The position numbers and the translations under genes were made by a program. From Larix kaempferi (lineage: Eukaryota > Streptophyta > Pinopsida > Pinales > Pinaceae): a stretch of DNA of 64,000 bases. The stretch lies in contig BSBM01000068.1 of NCBI GenBank assembly GCA_027924585.1, positions 8,166,501 through 8,230,500 of the forward strand, read 5' to 3'. Shown here piece after piece: positions 24,441 to 35,559 of this stretch (positions are counted from its first letter, which is position 1; each line of letters begins with the position of its first letter). The notes under the pieces were generated by a model, which was given only the letters and a program-made list of their open reading frames with translations, was not told the origin of the DNA and did not search any database.

Positions 24441-24609
24441 AGTTAAAAATGGCAAAAAAAAATTAGTTTGAAAGGGAAGAGATGACTCAACTACCGTGTC
24501 TTTCTGGCTTTTGTGAATTTGTGATAATTGAGGAGGAGCTGGAAGCTCTCGCAGCCTACCCATCCGACCGATTCTCAAGCCATCTAGCTGCCTAAATCTT
24601 CTATCCACT

Positions 24610-25060
24610 ATGGATTTTCCCACGTCCTTTGCTGCTGAGAATTTGACGACCACCACCAGATTGTTCAAGCACCATGTTGTGATGTTCCCATTCATGGCCC
24701 AGGGCCACATTATCCCCTTTTTGGAGCTCGCCAAGATACTTGCCAAATGAACCGGATTTGCCATCACGATAGTTAATACGCCCCTCAACATCCGAAGCCT
24801 GAAACACAAGATCGAATCTGCTGGCACCAGTCGAGATGTGGAGGGGAAAAGAGGGAGCGATGAAATGGGAGACAGTGGAGAGAAGAGTGAGGATGGTAAT
24901 GAAGGAAGAGGAAGGCAATCGACTGAGAAAGAGAGCCGTGGAGATGAGAGAAGCGGCCATGAAAGCAGTGAGTGAAGATGAAGAGGGAGGGATGAAAGGG
25001 ATGTCTATCTGCAATGTGGATGACATGATAAGAGAGCTTATAGTAGGATACAAGGCCTAG
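24610..25060 (+). pseudogene. UDP-glycosyltransferase pseudogene, middle deleted
   Basis: Plant family-1 UGTs move sugar from UDP-sugars to small molecules in the cytosol and are about 450-500 residues long. Here the ATG frame at 24610 gives a typical N-terminus (HHVVMFPFMAQGHIIPFLEL, then TGFAITIVNTPLNIRSL), containing the catalytic His region, with a TGA at 24748-24750 at a position usually Arg (CGA to TGA fits). Near 24834 the sequence jumps to a UGT C-terminus in another frame (ETVERRVRMVMKEEEGNRLR, AAMKAVSEDE) ending in TAG at 25058-25060. The whole middle, including the PSPG sugar-donor box, is missing, about 1 kb. Flanks look genomic rather than processed. The opposite strand has a 150-codon frame here that is only a shadow. 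Confidence 0.85.
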
Positions 25061-27105
25061 AATTTTGTTGTTTATCCCGCCGAAATTCCACATTCAGTCC
25101 CACATTTGGATTTTTGCAGATTGAATCATAAGATTGTATTTCTTTGTATTGCCATATTGACGGTGTGACCCATCTGCTCTGTTGATTCCAAAGTAGCTAA
25201 AATGTAATGTGATCTGTGTTTCACCATAGGTGTAATTTGAAAGTGATTTACTGTCTTTTTATCAGTATCAAAACTCAAAAAAAAAATTCGATTGGTCTAA
25301 AATATCTTTTTTGAATTTTTAGTATACACAAATCTTTGCCATACTTATGGAGGAATATTTAGTACACACAAATGCTTGTCCATATTCATATAGAATGGGC
25401 AGTGAGGATAAGAGCTTCATGCTTACAATTAAATTTATATACAAATTTACAAAGCACAAGAAAAAGAAACCAGTTCATATGAAAATGTCTTTTAGATTTG
25501 AATATTGACATGATCATTTAGTAAACGTACTTTAAATTTGTTTTTTTCTAAATAAAAAAAAGATGGCAGGTTTTTTCAATATGTTTTATTGAAGAATGTT
25601 TTTCATTTTAATAGATGAGTGCCTACAAACAGAAACTGGAATCCAGAAATAAAGAATAAGATAGCACAAATTACACTTAGTTATTTTATCATCTTGTTTT
25701 TTACCTCATTTAGAAACTGAATTTGTTGTAAACTTATAGAAGTGTAAAAGGGAGGGGTTATCTCACCACCATCTTGCCTTCACAGATCAAAAGTGAAAGT
25801 GAATGCAAATTTGGTGTCCATTGAACACATTAAATACAAAATTGTTTTCGAAATAATAGTTGGTTATCATTGAAACTTCTCGATAGAGAAAGCTGTATTT
25901 GAGAGAATTTCTTCAATGAGCATAGGTTGACTGTGAATGAAAAGTGGTTACTGGGCGTAGGTTCACAGGGAAGAAAAGTGGTTATTGTTCTCCTGTAGCA
26001 TACTGTGTATATATGAATAGAAATGGTTTACATATACTGTGTATATATGAATAGAAATGGTTCACATTTAAGCAGAAACCAGGTATATGGAAATGGTAAA
26101 AACGATTATTATTTCAGGAAAAAAAACCATATATGAATTGAAATAGTTACCATTTGAGAAAAACCATGTATATAGAAATTGTTACCATTTGATTAATTTC
26201 TCAAAACCATGTATGAACAGGAATGGTTATGCTTTGATTAAAAATGGATTGTAATCACAAAATAAAAAGTCTCCGTAATCAAAATAGAAGTTATTTACAT
26301 TATCATTTTAGACAATTACCATAAAAAATATATTCATTTCCTGTAGAAATTAGATTAAAATATTTGAAGTGTGTGATAAAAGTGAAACTCCTATGTACTG
26401 GAAAGTGTAAAGTGTAGACAGGGTTATTTGCACTGTTCAAATGTTTGCAGTGTTCAAATTTGAACCTTTTTCGAGCCCTTTCTAGAAGTGTAAAGTTAAA
26501 ATTGCCTTTCAAAAACAATTTAAAATCTGAATTTTATTGTTCCAGTTAAGAAGGACATAATTTATATCAACATTTCAAAATAAGGGCGACATTTGAAATT
26601 ACCCATCCATGTAAATTTCAATTTCTATGTTTAAATTCCTATGCTATAAAATTCAACTAGTGATTCAAAATATTGGAAATGTCATAAATTATAATCACTC
26701 ACGTCACACACTCACTAATCAGCTTTGCAAGATGATGAGTGATAACCGACGATTACGAGGCACTGGCCACTAGGATTTGACTCTGACTCCCGAGTCAGTT
26801 CGGGCTGAGATATAAAGAGGCACAATGAGTCAACGACTACAACTGTAGCAATAGAGAACCACTACTAGTCTACCACTAGGCCCAAAACAAGCCCAAAACT
26901 TTATGCCTACTACATATGTGAACATGGCTACCAATGTCGACTTGTTTTTCATCAAAATGAAATTCAAATGGATGGTTTTATGAGTCCTCCTCTACAAGAC
27001 TGAACATTTCTTGCATGGATTTCTTGAACTCATGGAAACTCTAAACAACACTCAACGACATGCAACTACAAATAATGGCATGCAGATAGGACCACAAACC
27101 ATGTA
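25061..27105. other. Unidentified intergenic stretch
   Basis: The first 200 bases may be the 3' flank of the UGT pseudogene. Otherwise I see no gene. There is a small hairpin (CTGACTC-CC-GAGTCAG) near 26790 and AT-rich sequence elsewhere. Confidence 0.45.
26002..26069. repeat. 34-bp tandem duplication
   Basis: ACTGTGTATATATGAATAG occurs at 26002 and 26036. Degenerate relatives (ATGAATWGAAATRGTT) continue to about 26230. Confidence 0.8.
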
Positions 27106-27110
27106 GAGGT

Positions 27111-27693
27111 TGTTAAGATTTAATATGCCAAGACAGAAAATATCAGCATTACATTCCATTTCACAATAATAGCATATACAGGATATGTGAAAGAACAACA
27201 AGCACAGCATAAACACAAGAGATAGATTTATCCTGGGAAACCCTCATGGGGTAGAAAACCCAGCAAAGCTTCCTCAATATAGATGACCGGAAAATACAAA
27301 GATGTAACCCACAGACATGAGCTCCTTCTCCTCCATAGCAGATCTCTCCCTCACCTATGTGCTAATCACAAGTGAGTGTAATGTGTGTTAAATGAGGAAC
27401 ACACCTCCTCTATTTATACACAACTCCGACTTGTCTTTTACACAAGCTAGGTCGGCCCCAACTTAACCACTTTACATAATGTGACAGGGCCGACCCCACT
27501 AGGGTGGTCTAATAACCCTTTAACCCACATAACACATACTAGGACGACCCCCACTAGGGAAGTCTAATATCCCAAGTTACCACAGAGGAATAAACATCTC
27601 CGGATACATGACAAAGTCCCATCATAGGAATGAAACATCTCTGGAATAATAAAACACAAATATAATATTCTTAGAAGTTACAATATTTCAACA
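27111..27693 (-). repeat. 3' LTR of copia element V (583 bp)
   Basis: On the plus strand it runs from TGTTAAG to TTCAACA. It is flanked outside by GAGGT and inside by the polypurine tract. Confidence 0.9.
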
Positions 27694-27909
27694 CTCCCCC
27701 TTAACAAGAAGGATATTATAACAACATCTGCAGGAGCAAGGAGTCATCAACATCATACATGATACATCTATAAATCATTGGAAGCTTTCTCAACATCATC
27801 ATTAACTCAAGCAGTTATTGGAACATCTTCAATAATAGAACATCAACATCTTCAGTACCGAGTCTTCATCTTCTACAGCACTCGAACAACTACAACAACA
27901 TCATCAACA

Positions 27910-28161
27910 ACATCTGGATCCTCACGATCATCAGCATCATCATCACACGATCATTAGCATCGTCATCACACGATCATCAGCATCGTCATCTAGATCATCA
28001 CGATCAGCAGTATTGTCATCTAGATCATCACGATCAATAACATCGTCATCTAGATCATCACGATCAGTAGCATCGTCATCTAGACCATCACGATCAGCAG
28101 CATCATCATCTAGACCATCACGATCGGCAGCATCGTCATCTAGATCATCACGATTAGCAGC
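27910..28161. repeat. 30-bp minisatellite in copia 3' region, left part
   Basis: Units follow the pattern CATCTAGATCATCACGATCA plus a 10-base variable part; about eight are present, with degenerate ones at the left edge. The array is cut by the family III insertion and resumes at 34285. A plus-strand frame through it encodes an artificial-looking Ser/Arg repeat. Confidence 0.9.
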
Positions 28162-28535
28162 TGTGATGCACCTGCAATGCTTAATTAATAAAAATATGCG
28201 AAATAGCAGAAATGACAGAACTCAGAATCACTTTTATATTGATCACAGGCCACTTCGAGTGGGAAACCTCCTATGAGCAAGCTCAATACAAATAACTTCA
28301 CAGTGCCTTCATAGGTCTCAACACACACTTATATACTAAGTATAGGCGCCAATACTATGGGTCAAAACCATGGACCACTACAAACTATGGATCACAATAC
28401 TACGGGCGACTTACAAAGCATATGGGCCAACAACAATAACATAAACTATTGATCAACAAATACTATGGGACAACTTACAAAGCATATGCGTCCAACAACA
28501 ATATACTAACAAAGTAAAGACATGGGTTCCTAACA
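28162..28535 (-). repeat. 3' LTR of family III element (374 bp)
   Basis: It runs TGTGATGCACC to CCTAACA on the plus strand, next to the polypurine tract. Confidence 0.93.
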
Positions 28536-28550
28536 TCCCCTCCCCCTTAA
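28536..28550 (-). promoter_or_regulatory. Polypurine tract
   Basis: The plus strand reads TCCCCTCCCCCTTAA, so the minus strand has an uninterrupted purine run after TTAA, directly upstream of the 3' LTR. It primes plus-strand DNA synthesis in reverse transcription. Confidence 0.85.
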
Positions 28551-28564
28551 AAAAAGCTTTGTCC

Positions 28565-31500
28565 TCAAAGCTTTAGATGAGGAAATTGTTGTTGAATCTT
28601 AAGGAGTGGTTCCCATGTAGCATCCTCTGGTTGCATGTCGTGCCACTGAATTAAGACCTCTGTGATAGAGTGAGAGTGAAGCTGACGAGTGCGCCGATTG
28701 AGGATGGCCTCCGTCTCCAAAAGTATGGATCCTTCATTATCCAGTTCAGGTAAAATCGTTTGTCCACTGATGTTGGTGCCAAGAACTTTCTTCAGACAAG
28801 AGACATGAAAGACTGGATGAATGCGGGAAGAAGGAGGAAGTTCCAATTTATAAGCAACGGACCCAATCTTCTGAAGAATCCGATATGGCCCATAGAACTT
28901 TGGAGCGAGCTTATGACGCCCTTTGAGTTTCAGGGAAGACTGCTTGTATGGATGGAGACGAAGAAAAACCATATCGTCGACTTGAAAAGTGCGCTCAGAA
29001 CGATGTTGATCAGCTTGTTGCTTCATGCGATTTCTTGCCATGTGAAGATTGTCCCGCAAAATGCGAAGGATCTGATCACGGTTTTGAAGGACCGTGTCAA
29101 CTTATTGAACTGGTGAACTGGTGGGGGTGTATGGAAGAAGAACAGGAGGTGCCTAACCATAGACTGCTTCATATGGGGTCATTTTAGAGGCAATGTGGTA
29201 AGAGGTATTGTACCACCATTCAGCGAGAGGGAGCCACTTTGCCCACTGATGTTGTTGTTCAGAGGTGAAGCAATGAAGATAAGTTTCCAAGCATTTATTG
29301 ATAATTTAAGTCTGACCATCTGTTTGTGGGTGATACCCTGAACTCATCTTTAGTTTGGAGCCAGTGTGGCGAAATAGTTCAGTCCAAAAATGACTGGTGA
29401 AAGTCGCATCACAATCCGAGACAATGGAAGAAGGGATGCCATGAAGATGAAAGATCTGGTCCAAGAAAATTTGAGCAACTGAAGAGGCTGTATAGGGATG
29501 GCCGAGAGCACAAAAATGACTATATTTTGAGAGGCGATCAACCACAACGAGAATCACTGTCTTCCCACCAGATTTAGGGAGCCCATCAATGAAATCCATA
29601 GAAATATCTGTCCAAATCCGTGTAGGTATGGGCAAGGGTTTGAGCAATCCTGGAAGGAGTGTTGTTTCACCCTTATTGCGCTGGCAGGTATGACATTCGG
29701 CCACCATCTGTTGAATTGTCCTTCTCATGCCCTGCCAAAAGAAGTTACGCCGTGCTCGTTCATACGTTTTGAGGAACCCAGAGTGCCCTGCCGATGGAGA
29801 AGCATGGAGTTCATAGAAGACAGCCTGTTGAAGATCTATGCTCTGGGGAAGCACCAGACGACCCTTGTATCTCAGAGAAGCACCATCCCAAGAGTAATGT
29901 GGTATAGCAGAAGGGTTGTTGGTCAAGCGTTGGATGATTTGAGATAAGGAAGAGTCATTGACATAACCCTGTTGAACAGATTGCAACCAATTTGGAACAG
30001 GCATAGAAATAGCTGAAAGAGAACCTTGGGCATCAAATGTGCGAAAAAGAGCATCTACCACAATATTGTTTTTACCCTTCTTGTAAGTGATCTCATAGTC
30101 ATAACCCATGAGTTTGCTAACCCATTTCTGTTGTGCTGGGGAGGAGACACACTGTTCCAAGAAATATTTCAGACTCTGGTGATCAGTCTTCATGTAGAAA
30201 TGATTCCCTAATAGGTATGGGCGCCACTTCTGTACTGCATGCAGTATAGCCATCATTTCCTTCTCATAGGTAGAGGCAGCTAAATTCTTACCTGAAAGGG
30301 CTTTGCTGGTGAATGCAATGGGGTGTTCATCTTGAAGGAGAACAACACCAAGTCCATTGCCGCAAGCATCACTCTCAATAGTGAAGGGCTTGGAAAAATC
30401 GGGCATAGCTAGAACAGGTGTAGTACACATAGCTTGTTTTAGTTTGTCAAATGCACACTGAGCACCATGTGTCCATGTAAAAGCATCCTTTTTCAATAGA
30501 GCAATTAATGGAGCTGCAATCTTCCCATAATCCTTGAAAAACTTCCGGTAGTAGCCAGTCAATCCCAAAAAACCACAAAGGCTCTTGAGTGTCTGAGGAT
30601 GCGGCCAATTGTTCATGGCATCGATTTTGGCAGGATCCACGCGAACCCCTTGTGCTGAGATAATGTGCTCGAGATACTCAAATTCCTTCTGTCCAAAAAC
30701 ACATGTAGACAGCTTGGCATGGAGATGATGGTCAGAGAAAAGTTGCATGACAAGATCCAGATGCTGGAGATGTTCATCCCATGTTTTATTGTAGATGAGG
30801 ATATCATCAAAGAATACCAGAATGAATTTCCGCAAGTAGGGTCGAAATATTTTATTCATTAATGCCTGGAATGTGGAAGGAGCATAAGTGAGGCCAAAGG
30901 GCATGACCAAAAACTCATAATGGCCATCATGTGTGCGGAAAGCTATTTTAGGGATATCATCCTCATGAACCCGAATTTGATGATACCTAGAACGAAGATC
31001 CAACATGGAGAAAAATTGAGCCCCATGAAGCTCATCAAGAAGCTCACCAACAATAGGAATTGGAAACTTATCCTTGATGGTGAGGTGATTAAGTGCTCGG
31101 AAGTCAATGCAGAGGCACCATGACCCATCTTTTTTGTGGACAAGAATAACTGGAGAAGAAAAGGAACTAGTGCTTGGGCGAATAATACCTTGCTTTAATA
31201 AGTCCCGAACGAGCATTTCAATCTCCATTTTTTGGTGAAATGGGTAGCGATAGGGCCTGATGTTGGGAGGAGCGTTGCCAGGAAGGAGCTGAATACGATG
31301 GTCTTCTGGCCTGGAAGGTGGCAATCCCACTGGTTCATCAGAAACGCCTGTATATCGATCCAGAATTTGTTGTAGATCCAAAGGAGTAGTGGAGACCGCT
31401 GAAGGTTGCATCTGAATGGAATGGAGCTAACCGATGACACCATGTGAATTATTCTTGAGGAGTTTTTCCATGCGATGTGAACTGATGATGCTGAGAGAAC

Positions 31501-32890
31501 CTGGTTTTAATCCTTTCAAGGTGTGTTATTGGCCATTAAGGGAAAACTGCATCCAAAGTTCAGCAAAATCTCATAAGATAGGGCCAAGTGTGCGTAGCCA
31601 TTGAGCGCCCAAAACCACATCACATCCACCTACGGTTAAGGCAAACATGTCAGAGCGCAAGGTGTAATCTCCCATAGAGATACGCACATTTCGACACTTC
31701 CCTTTGCAAGGTAAGGTGCCCCCATTGGCAACCATGACTTCAAATTTGGAGCAAGGATGGATAAAACAATCAGCTTGTTTGGCGATCCGAGGGTCAATGA
31801 AATTATGAGTGCTACCATAATCAATGAGTATTGTAAGAGGAATCTTCTTGAAGTAACCCCCGACCCGCATTGTTTGGGGGGTAGTGATTCCAGCTAAAGA
31901 ATGGAGAGATATCTCTGGCTGGTCATCCTGAGATGGAGGGTCAATAGGCGGTTCCTGAATGTCGACCGGAGCATCCAGTGTTTCTGGATCTTCGTCCCCA
32001 ATTTCGGTGGCAGGCAGAGAATCCACATCCAAGAGATAGAGCTTTTGCTGAACACATCTATGTCCCCGAGTGAATTTCTCATCACAATTATAGCAAAGCC
32101 CCTTTTCTCTACGTGCTTGCATCTCTGTTTCAGACAAACGCTTGATAGGAGTTGGTCGAGGAGCCTGCGGTATAGGTGGTTGTTGAGAACCCATATTTCG
32201 AAAGGGAACAAAAGTGGGTTTGGATCATTGTTGGGCTACAATCTTGTCTTCTACCAACTTAGCCAACCCTAGGGCTTCCATCATTGTGTTGGGACATAAC
32301 GTTTTGACCTCAGAGCGGATGGCATCCTTTATACCACTGATAAAACAACTCCGGTAAAAGTCATCAGACAATCCTTCGGTGTAGTTGGTTAGATTCTCAA
32401 ATTCGGTTTGATACTCTCTCACAGTGCCAATTTGGCGAAGTTTAGTGAGGGCTCCTGTGAAGTCATCAAAAGCACTAGGACCAAATCGTTGCAAAAGGAG
32501 CTGGCAAAAGTCTGGCCATTTGGGCTCTGGATGAGCCTTGATGTACCAACGGTACCATTGAAGAGCTTCCTATTCCAAATGAAAGGATGCCAGCGGAACT
32601 TTGTTGACATCAAAAGTATTATGCAGACTGAAATACTGTTCTGCATGATAGATCCATCCAGTTGGATCGGTACCATTGAAGCGAGGAAAATCAAGCTTCG
32701 GACCACGGAAATTGCTGGAAGAAGAGAACCAATTGTCTGATGAAGATTCGGACTGCCATTTGTTGTTCATAGTTGAATGTTCAAGATGGAGACCGAGAAA
32801 TTTTCCATCCAGATCCTGGAGTTTGGCTTGGATGGCTGCAAGTGCGTCCTCCATGGTTTTTGCTCCTGCACGGGTGACAACCATAATCAA
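28565..32890 (-). pseudogene. Gag-pol polyprotein of family III chromovirus, six in-frame stops
   Basis: One frame of about 1442 codons with no frameshift. Order from the N-terminus: capsid-like gag (32890-32225), a CYNCDEKFTRGHRC zinc motif near 32090, protease near 31820, RT with SMLDLRSRYHQI and catalytic FFDD (about 30805-30815), RNase H, integrase HHCC region and core, then a chromodomain (ITEVLIQWHDMQPEDATW) ending at 28565. Stops lie at 32570-32572, 32225-32227, 31571-31573, 29306-29308, 29153-29155 and 29102-29104. The protease motif reads DYG instead of DSG. The stop at 29306 falls on the expected catalytic Glu codon of integrase. The longest open piece, 701 codons (29306-31411), holds RT, RNase H and most of integrase. 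The likely start is the ATG at 32890 or 32884. Confidence 0.95.
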
Positions 32891-33895
32891 GAGTTTTTAT
32901 TTTTATTTTTTATCGGTTGACTGGGTAGGAAACAAAAACATAAACTACTTCAGTAAAGGAAAATCTGGACTTGGTAAAAAATCTGAAGGGTAATTGGGGT
33001 TTGACTAGGTTTTGGACACTATTGAATAAACAGGGAATCAAAAATGAGGATTTTAGAAGCGGGGTGAAAGAATGGGAAAATTTGGCAGAGGGGAACAAAG
33101 AAGCAGAATTCAGAAAGGAACTCTGTGGAAAAATTTGAAGGTGATTGGGTGAAATCTGAGGAAGTTATGGCAAACCCTAAAAATAGACAAATGTGGGATT
33201 TCGGGCTTTGGGAAGGGGAAATGGGGGTAGGGTCCTCAGGAATGAAATATGCAGAATGGGATAACAGGGGTTCCCTGAAAATTTCAATGGAAACAGAGTG
33301 AAAACAAGGGAGATATGGAGAAAAAACTGATTTTTTATTTTTTATATTCTTTTTTTCAGACTGGAGTGGCTACGGCTCGGAAGGGATCTGAAATAGCGCC
33401 GAATGGATTGAAAATGGTTGGATCTGGAACGGCTTGCAAAATGGATCTGAACGACTGGATCTAAAACGGCGTAGCAATGATCAACAACAGTTCAGCTGAA
33501 AATAGATATGGACCCCAGGTATGTGCGGCTTCCTAACAGTTCAAGGGTTTCACTCGGCCACCAATGCTGTCTGACGGCTTGCGTATTGGGGCAGTACCCC
33601 TCACTCCATGGCTCAGGTAAAACTGATAATCGCTTTGCCACAAACGACAGCTCTTGGTTTACCTCACGGGTGGGAACTAGTCAATCAGGTAGGGATCGTT
33701 GCCCTTTTCGCTAGCAGGTCCTCTCAATGGGCCAGCTACTTCGGGGTTCCTGTGGTACTCCTCACAATGAGTTTTAGGGCTTATGCCCAAGTACTTCCCA
33801 CAGTTAAGAGGATAGGGATTATTCCCAAATCCGAACATGCAACAGATGCGAAAAAAAAATTTGGCAGAAATTTCACCTAGCGAGCCCAAGAAAGT
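32891..33895 (-). other. Untranslated leader of family III element
   Basis: About 1 kb between primer-binding site and gag. It has no coding frame of its own that is supported. The same leader occurs at 63195-64000 in the second family III copy. Confidence 0.75.
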
Positions 33896-33907
33896 GCTTT
33901 GATACCA
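33896..33907 (-). promoter_or_regulatory. Primer-binding site (initiator Met tRNA type)
   Basis: The minus strand reads TGGTATCAAAGC two bases after the 5' LTR, one mismatch from the common plant TGGTATCAGAGC. Confidence 0.85.
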
Positions 33908-33909
33908 GA

Positions 33910-34284
33910 TGTGATGCACCTGCAATGATTAATTAATAAAAATATGAGAAATAGTAGAAATGATAGAACTCAGAATCACTTTTATATTGATCACAGGCCA
34001 CTTCGAGGGGGGCAACCTCCTATGAGCAAGCTCAATACAAATAACTTCATGGTGCCTTCATAGGTCTCAACACACACTTATATACTAAGTCTAGGCGCCA
34101 ATACTATGGGTCAAAACCATGGGCCACTACAAACTATGGATCACAATACTACGGGTGACTTACAAAGCATATGCGCCGACAACAATAACATAAACTATTG
34201 ATCAACAAATACTACGGGACGACTTACAAAGCATATGCGTCCAACAACAATATACTAACAAAGTAAAGACATGGGCTCCTAACA
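33910..34284 (-). repeat. 5' LTR of family III element (375 bp)
   Basis: Pairs with 28162-28535; outer flank is GCAGC. Confidence 0.93.
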
Positions 34285-34345
34285 GCAGCATCGTCATCTA
34301 GACCATTACGATATGCAGCATAATCATCTAGATAGAATCAACTAG
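34285..34345. repeat. 30-bp minisatellite, right part after insertion
   Basis: It continues the CATCGTCATCTAGACCATNACGAT pattern for about two degenerate units. Confidence 0.8.
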
Positions 34346-34466
34346 ATCCTCTCGATCAACAACACAATGGAAGCATACCCTGCAACACACATGATCTATT
34401 TAAGACACCATATCATGTCTAGGGATGATGCAGTCCACTCGTCAACGTAGACAAAGTCTAAGGACC

Positions 34467-35050
34467 ACTCTCGGAGACATCTGTCTGCGGATCTATTTTA
34501 GGACTGAAGTCTAGGGATGATACAATCCCCTCACTCTCGGAGACATCTGTATGCGGATCAGTTTAGGACTGAAGTCCAGGGATGATACAATCCTCTCACT
34601 CTCGGAGACATCTGTCTGGGGATCAGTTTAGGACTGAAGTCCAGGGATGATACAATCCCCTCACTCTCGGATACATCTGTCTGTGGATCAGTTTAGGACT
34701 AAAGTCTAGGGATGATAGAATCCCCTCACTCTCGGAGACATCTGTCTGCAGATCAGTTTAGTACTGAAGTCTAGGGATGATACAATCCTCTCACTCTCAG
34801 AGACATCTGTCTGCTGATCAGTTTAGGACTGAAGTCTAGGGATGATACAATCCCCTCACTCTCAGAGACATCTGTCTGTGGATGAGTTTAGGACTGAAGT
34901 CCAGGTATGATACAATCCCCTCACTCTCGGAGACATCAGTCTGCAGATCAGTTTAGGGCTGAAGTCCAAGGATGATACAATCCTCTCACTCTCGGAGACA
35001 TCTGTTTGGGGATAAGTTTAGGACTGAAGTCCAAGGATGATACAATCCCC
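34467..35050. repeat. 65-bp minisatellite, nine units, in copia 3' region
   Basis: Units start ACTCTCGGAGACAT at 34467, 34533, 34598, 34663, 34728, 34793, 34858, 34923 and 34988, giving a period of 65 (first unit 66). Each carries GATGATACAATCC near its end. Unit-to-unit variation is low. Confidence 0.95.
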
Positions 35051-35275
35051 ATCACGTACATTTTGAACTAGTGGTTCTGGGATGATGCAATCCCCATCAC
35101 GTACATTTTGAACTAGTGGTTCTGGGATGATGAAATCCCCATCACGTACATTTTGAACTAGTGGTTCCGGGATGATGCAATCCCCATCACGTACATTTTG
35201 AACTAGTGGTTCCAGGATGATGCAATCCCCATCACGTACATTTTGAACCAAGTGTTCAGGGATGATGCAGTCCTA
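35051..35275. repeat. 45-bp minisatellite, five units
   Basis: Units start ATCACGTACATTTTGAAC at 35051, 35096, 35141, 35186 and 35231. They share the GATGATGCAATCC segment with the 65-bp array. The minus-strand frame encodes a 15-residue repeat (EPLVQNVRDGDCIIP). Confidence 0.95.
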
Positions 35276-35314
35276 TTACGTCTACTAGGGACCATACAAT
35301 GACCTCATCGTCAG

Positions 35315-35525
35315 AACAGGTATCCTCATCATCGATACAAGTATCCACATCAATACAATATCCACATCATCGACACAAGTATCCTCATCATTGATACAAG
35401 TATCCATATCATCAACACAAGTATCCTCATCATCGATAGAAGTATCCTCATCATTGACCTTACCGTCAATATAGGCAATCTTATCATCGATATAGGTATC
35501 CACATCAATACCAGTATCCAAATAT
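35315..35525. repeat. About 21-bp minisatellite
   Basis: Units of the type TATCCTCATCATCGATACAAG repeat about nine times with truncated members. The minus-strand frame is a Cys/Ile/Asp-rich seven-residue repeat. It ends about 35 bp before the RNase H coding end. Confidence 0.85.
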
Positions 35526-35559
35526 CATCCTCAACCACATAACTCCCCCTTTCGAGGAG

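Larger units (their letters stand above)
28162..34284 (-). mobile_element. Chromovirus (Ty3/gypsy) family III, full-length but defective, nested in copia V
   Basis: LTRs at 28162-28535 and 33910-34284 flank a primer-binding site, a leader, one gag-pol frame and a polypurine tract in canonical order on the minus strand. GCAGC at 28157-28161 and 34285-34289 is the target duplication. The two LTRs differ at about 17 of 375 positions by eye, similar to the host copia element, so the two insertions are probably close in age. RT and chromodomain features suit a Reina-like plant chromovirus, an inference from motif appearance. Six in-frame stops and a changed protease site make it inactive. Confidence 0.95.

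Noticed and set aside
24601-25053. Minus-strand 150-codon frame with a hydrophobic N-terminus
   Set aside because: The plus strand carries clear UGT blocks through the same bases, so this frame is a shadow.
28013-28276. Plus-strand 87-codon frame encoding a Ser/Arg repeat resembling an SR protein
   Set aside because: It is a translation of the 30-bp minisatellite and runs straight into the family III LTR; no gene structure.
35018-35251. Minus-strand frame encoding a 15-residue repeat protein
   Set aside because: It follows the 45-bp array exactly. Frame openness is explained by a period divisible by three; reported as a repeat instead.
27910-35525. Regular arrays that could suggest a CRISPR
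   Set aside because: The units are contiguous tandem repeats without unique spacers, and the genome is a plant.
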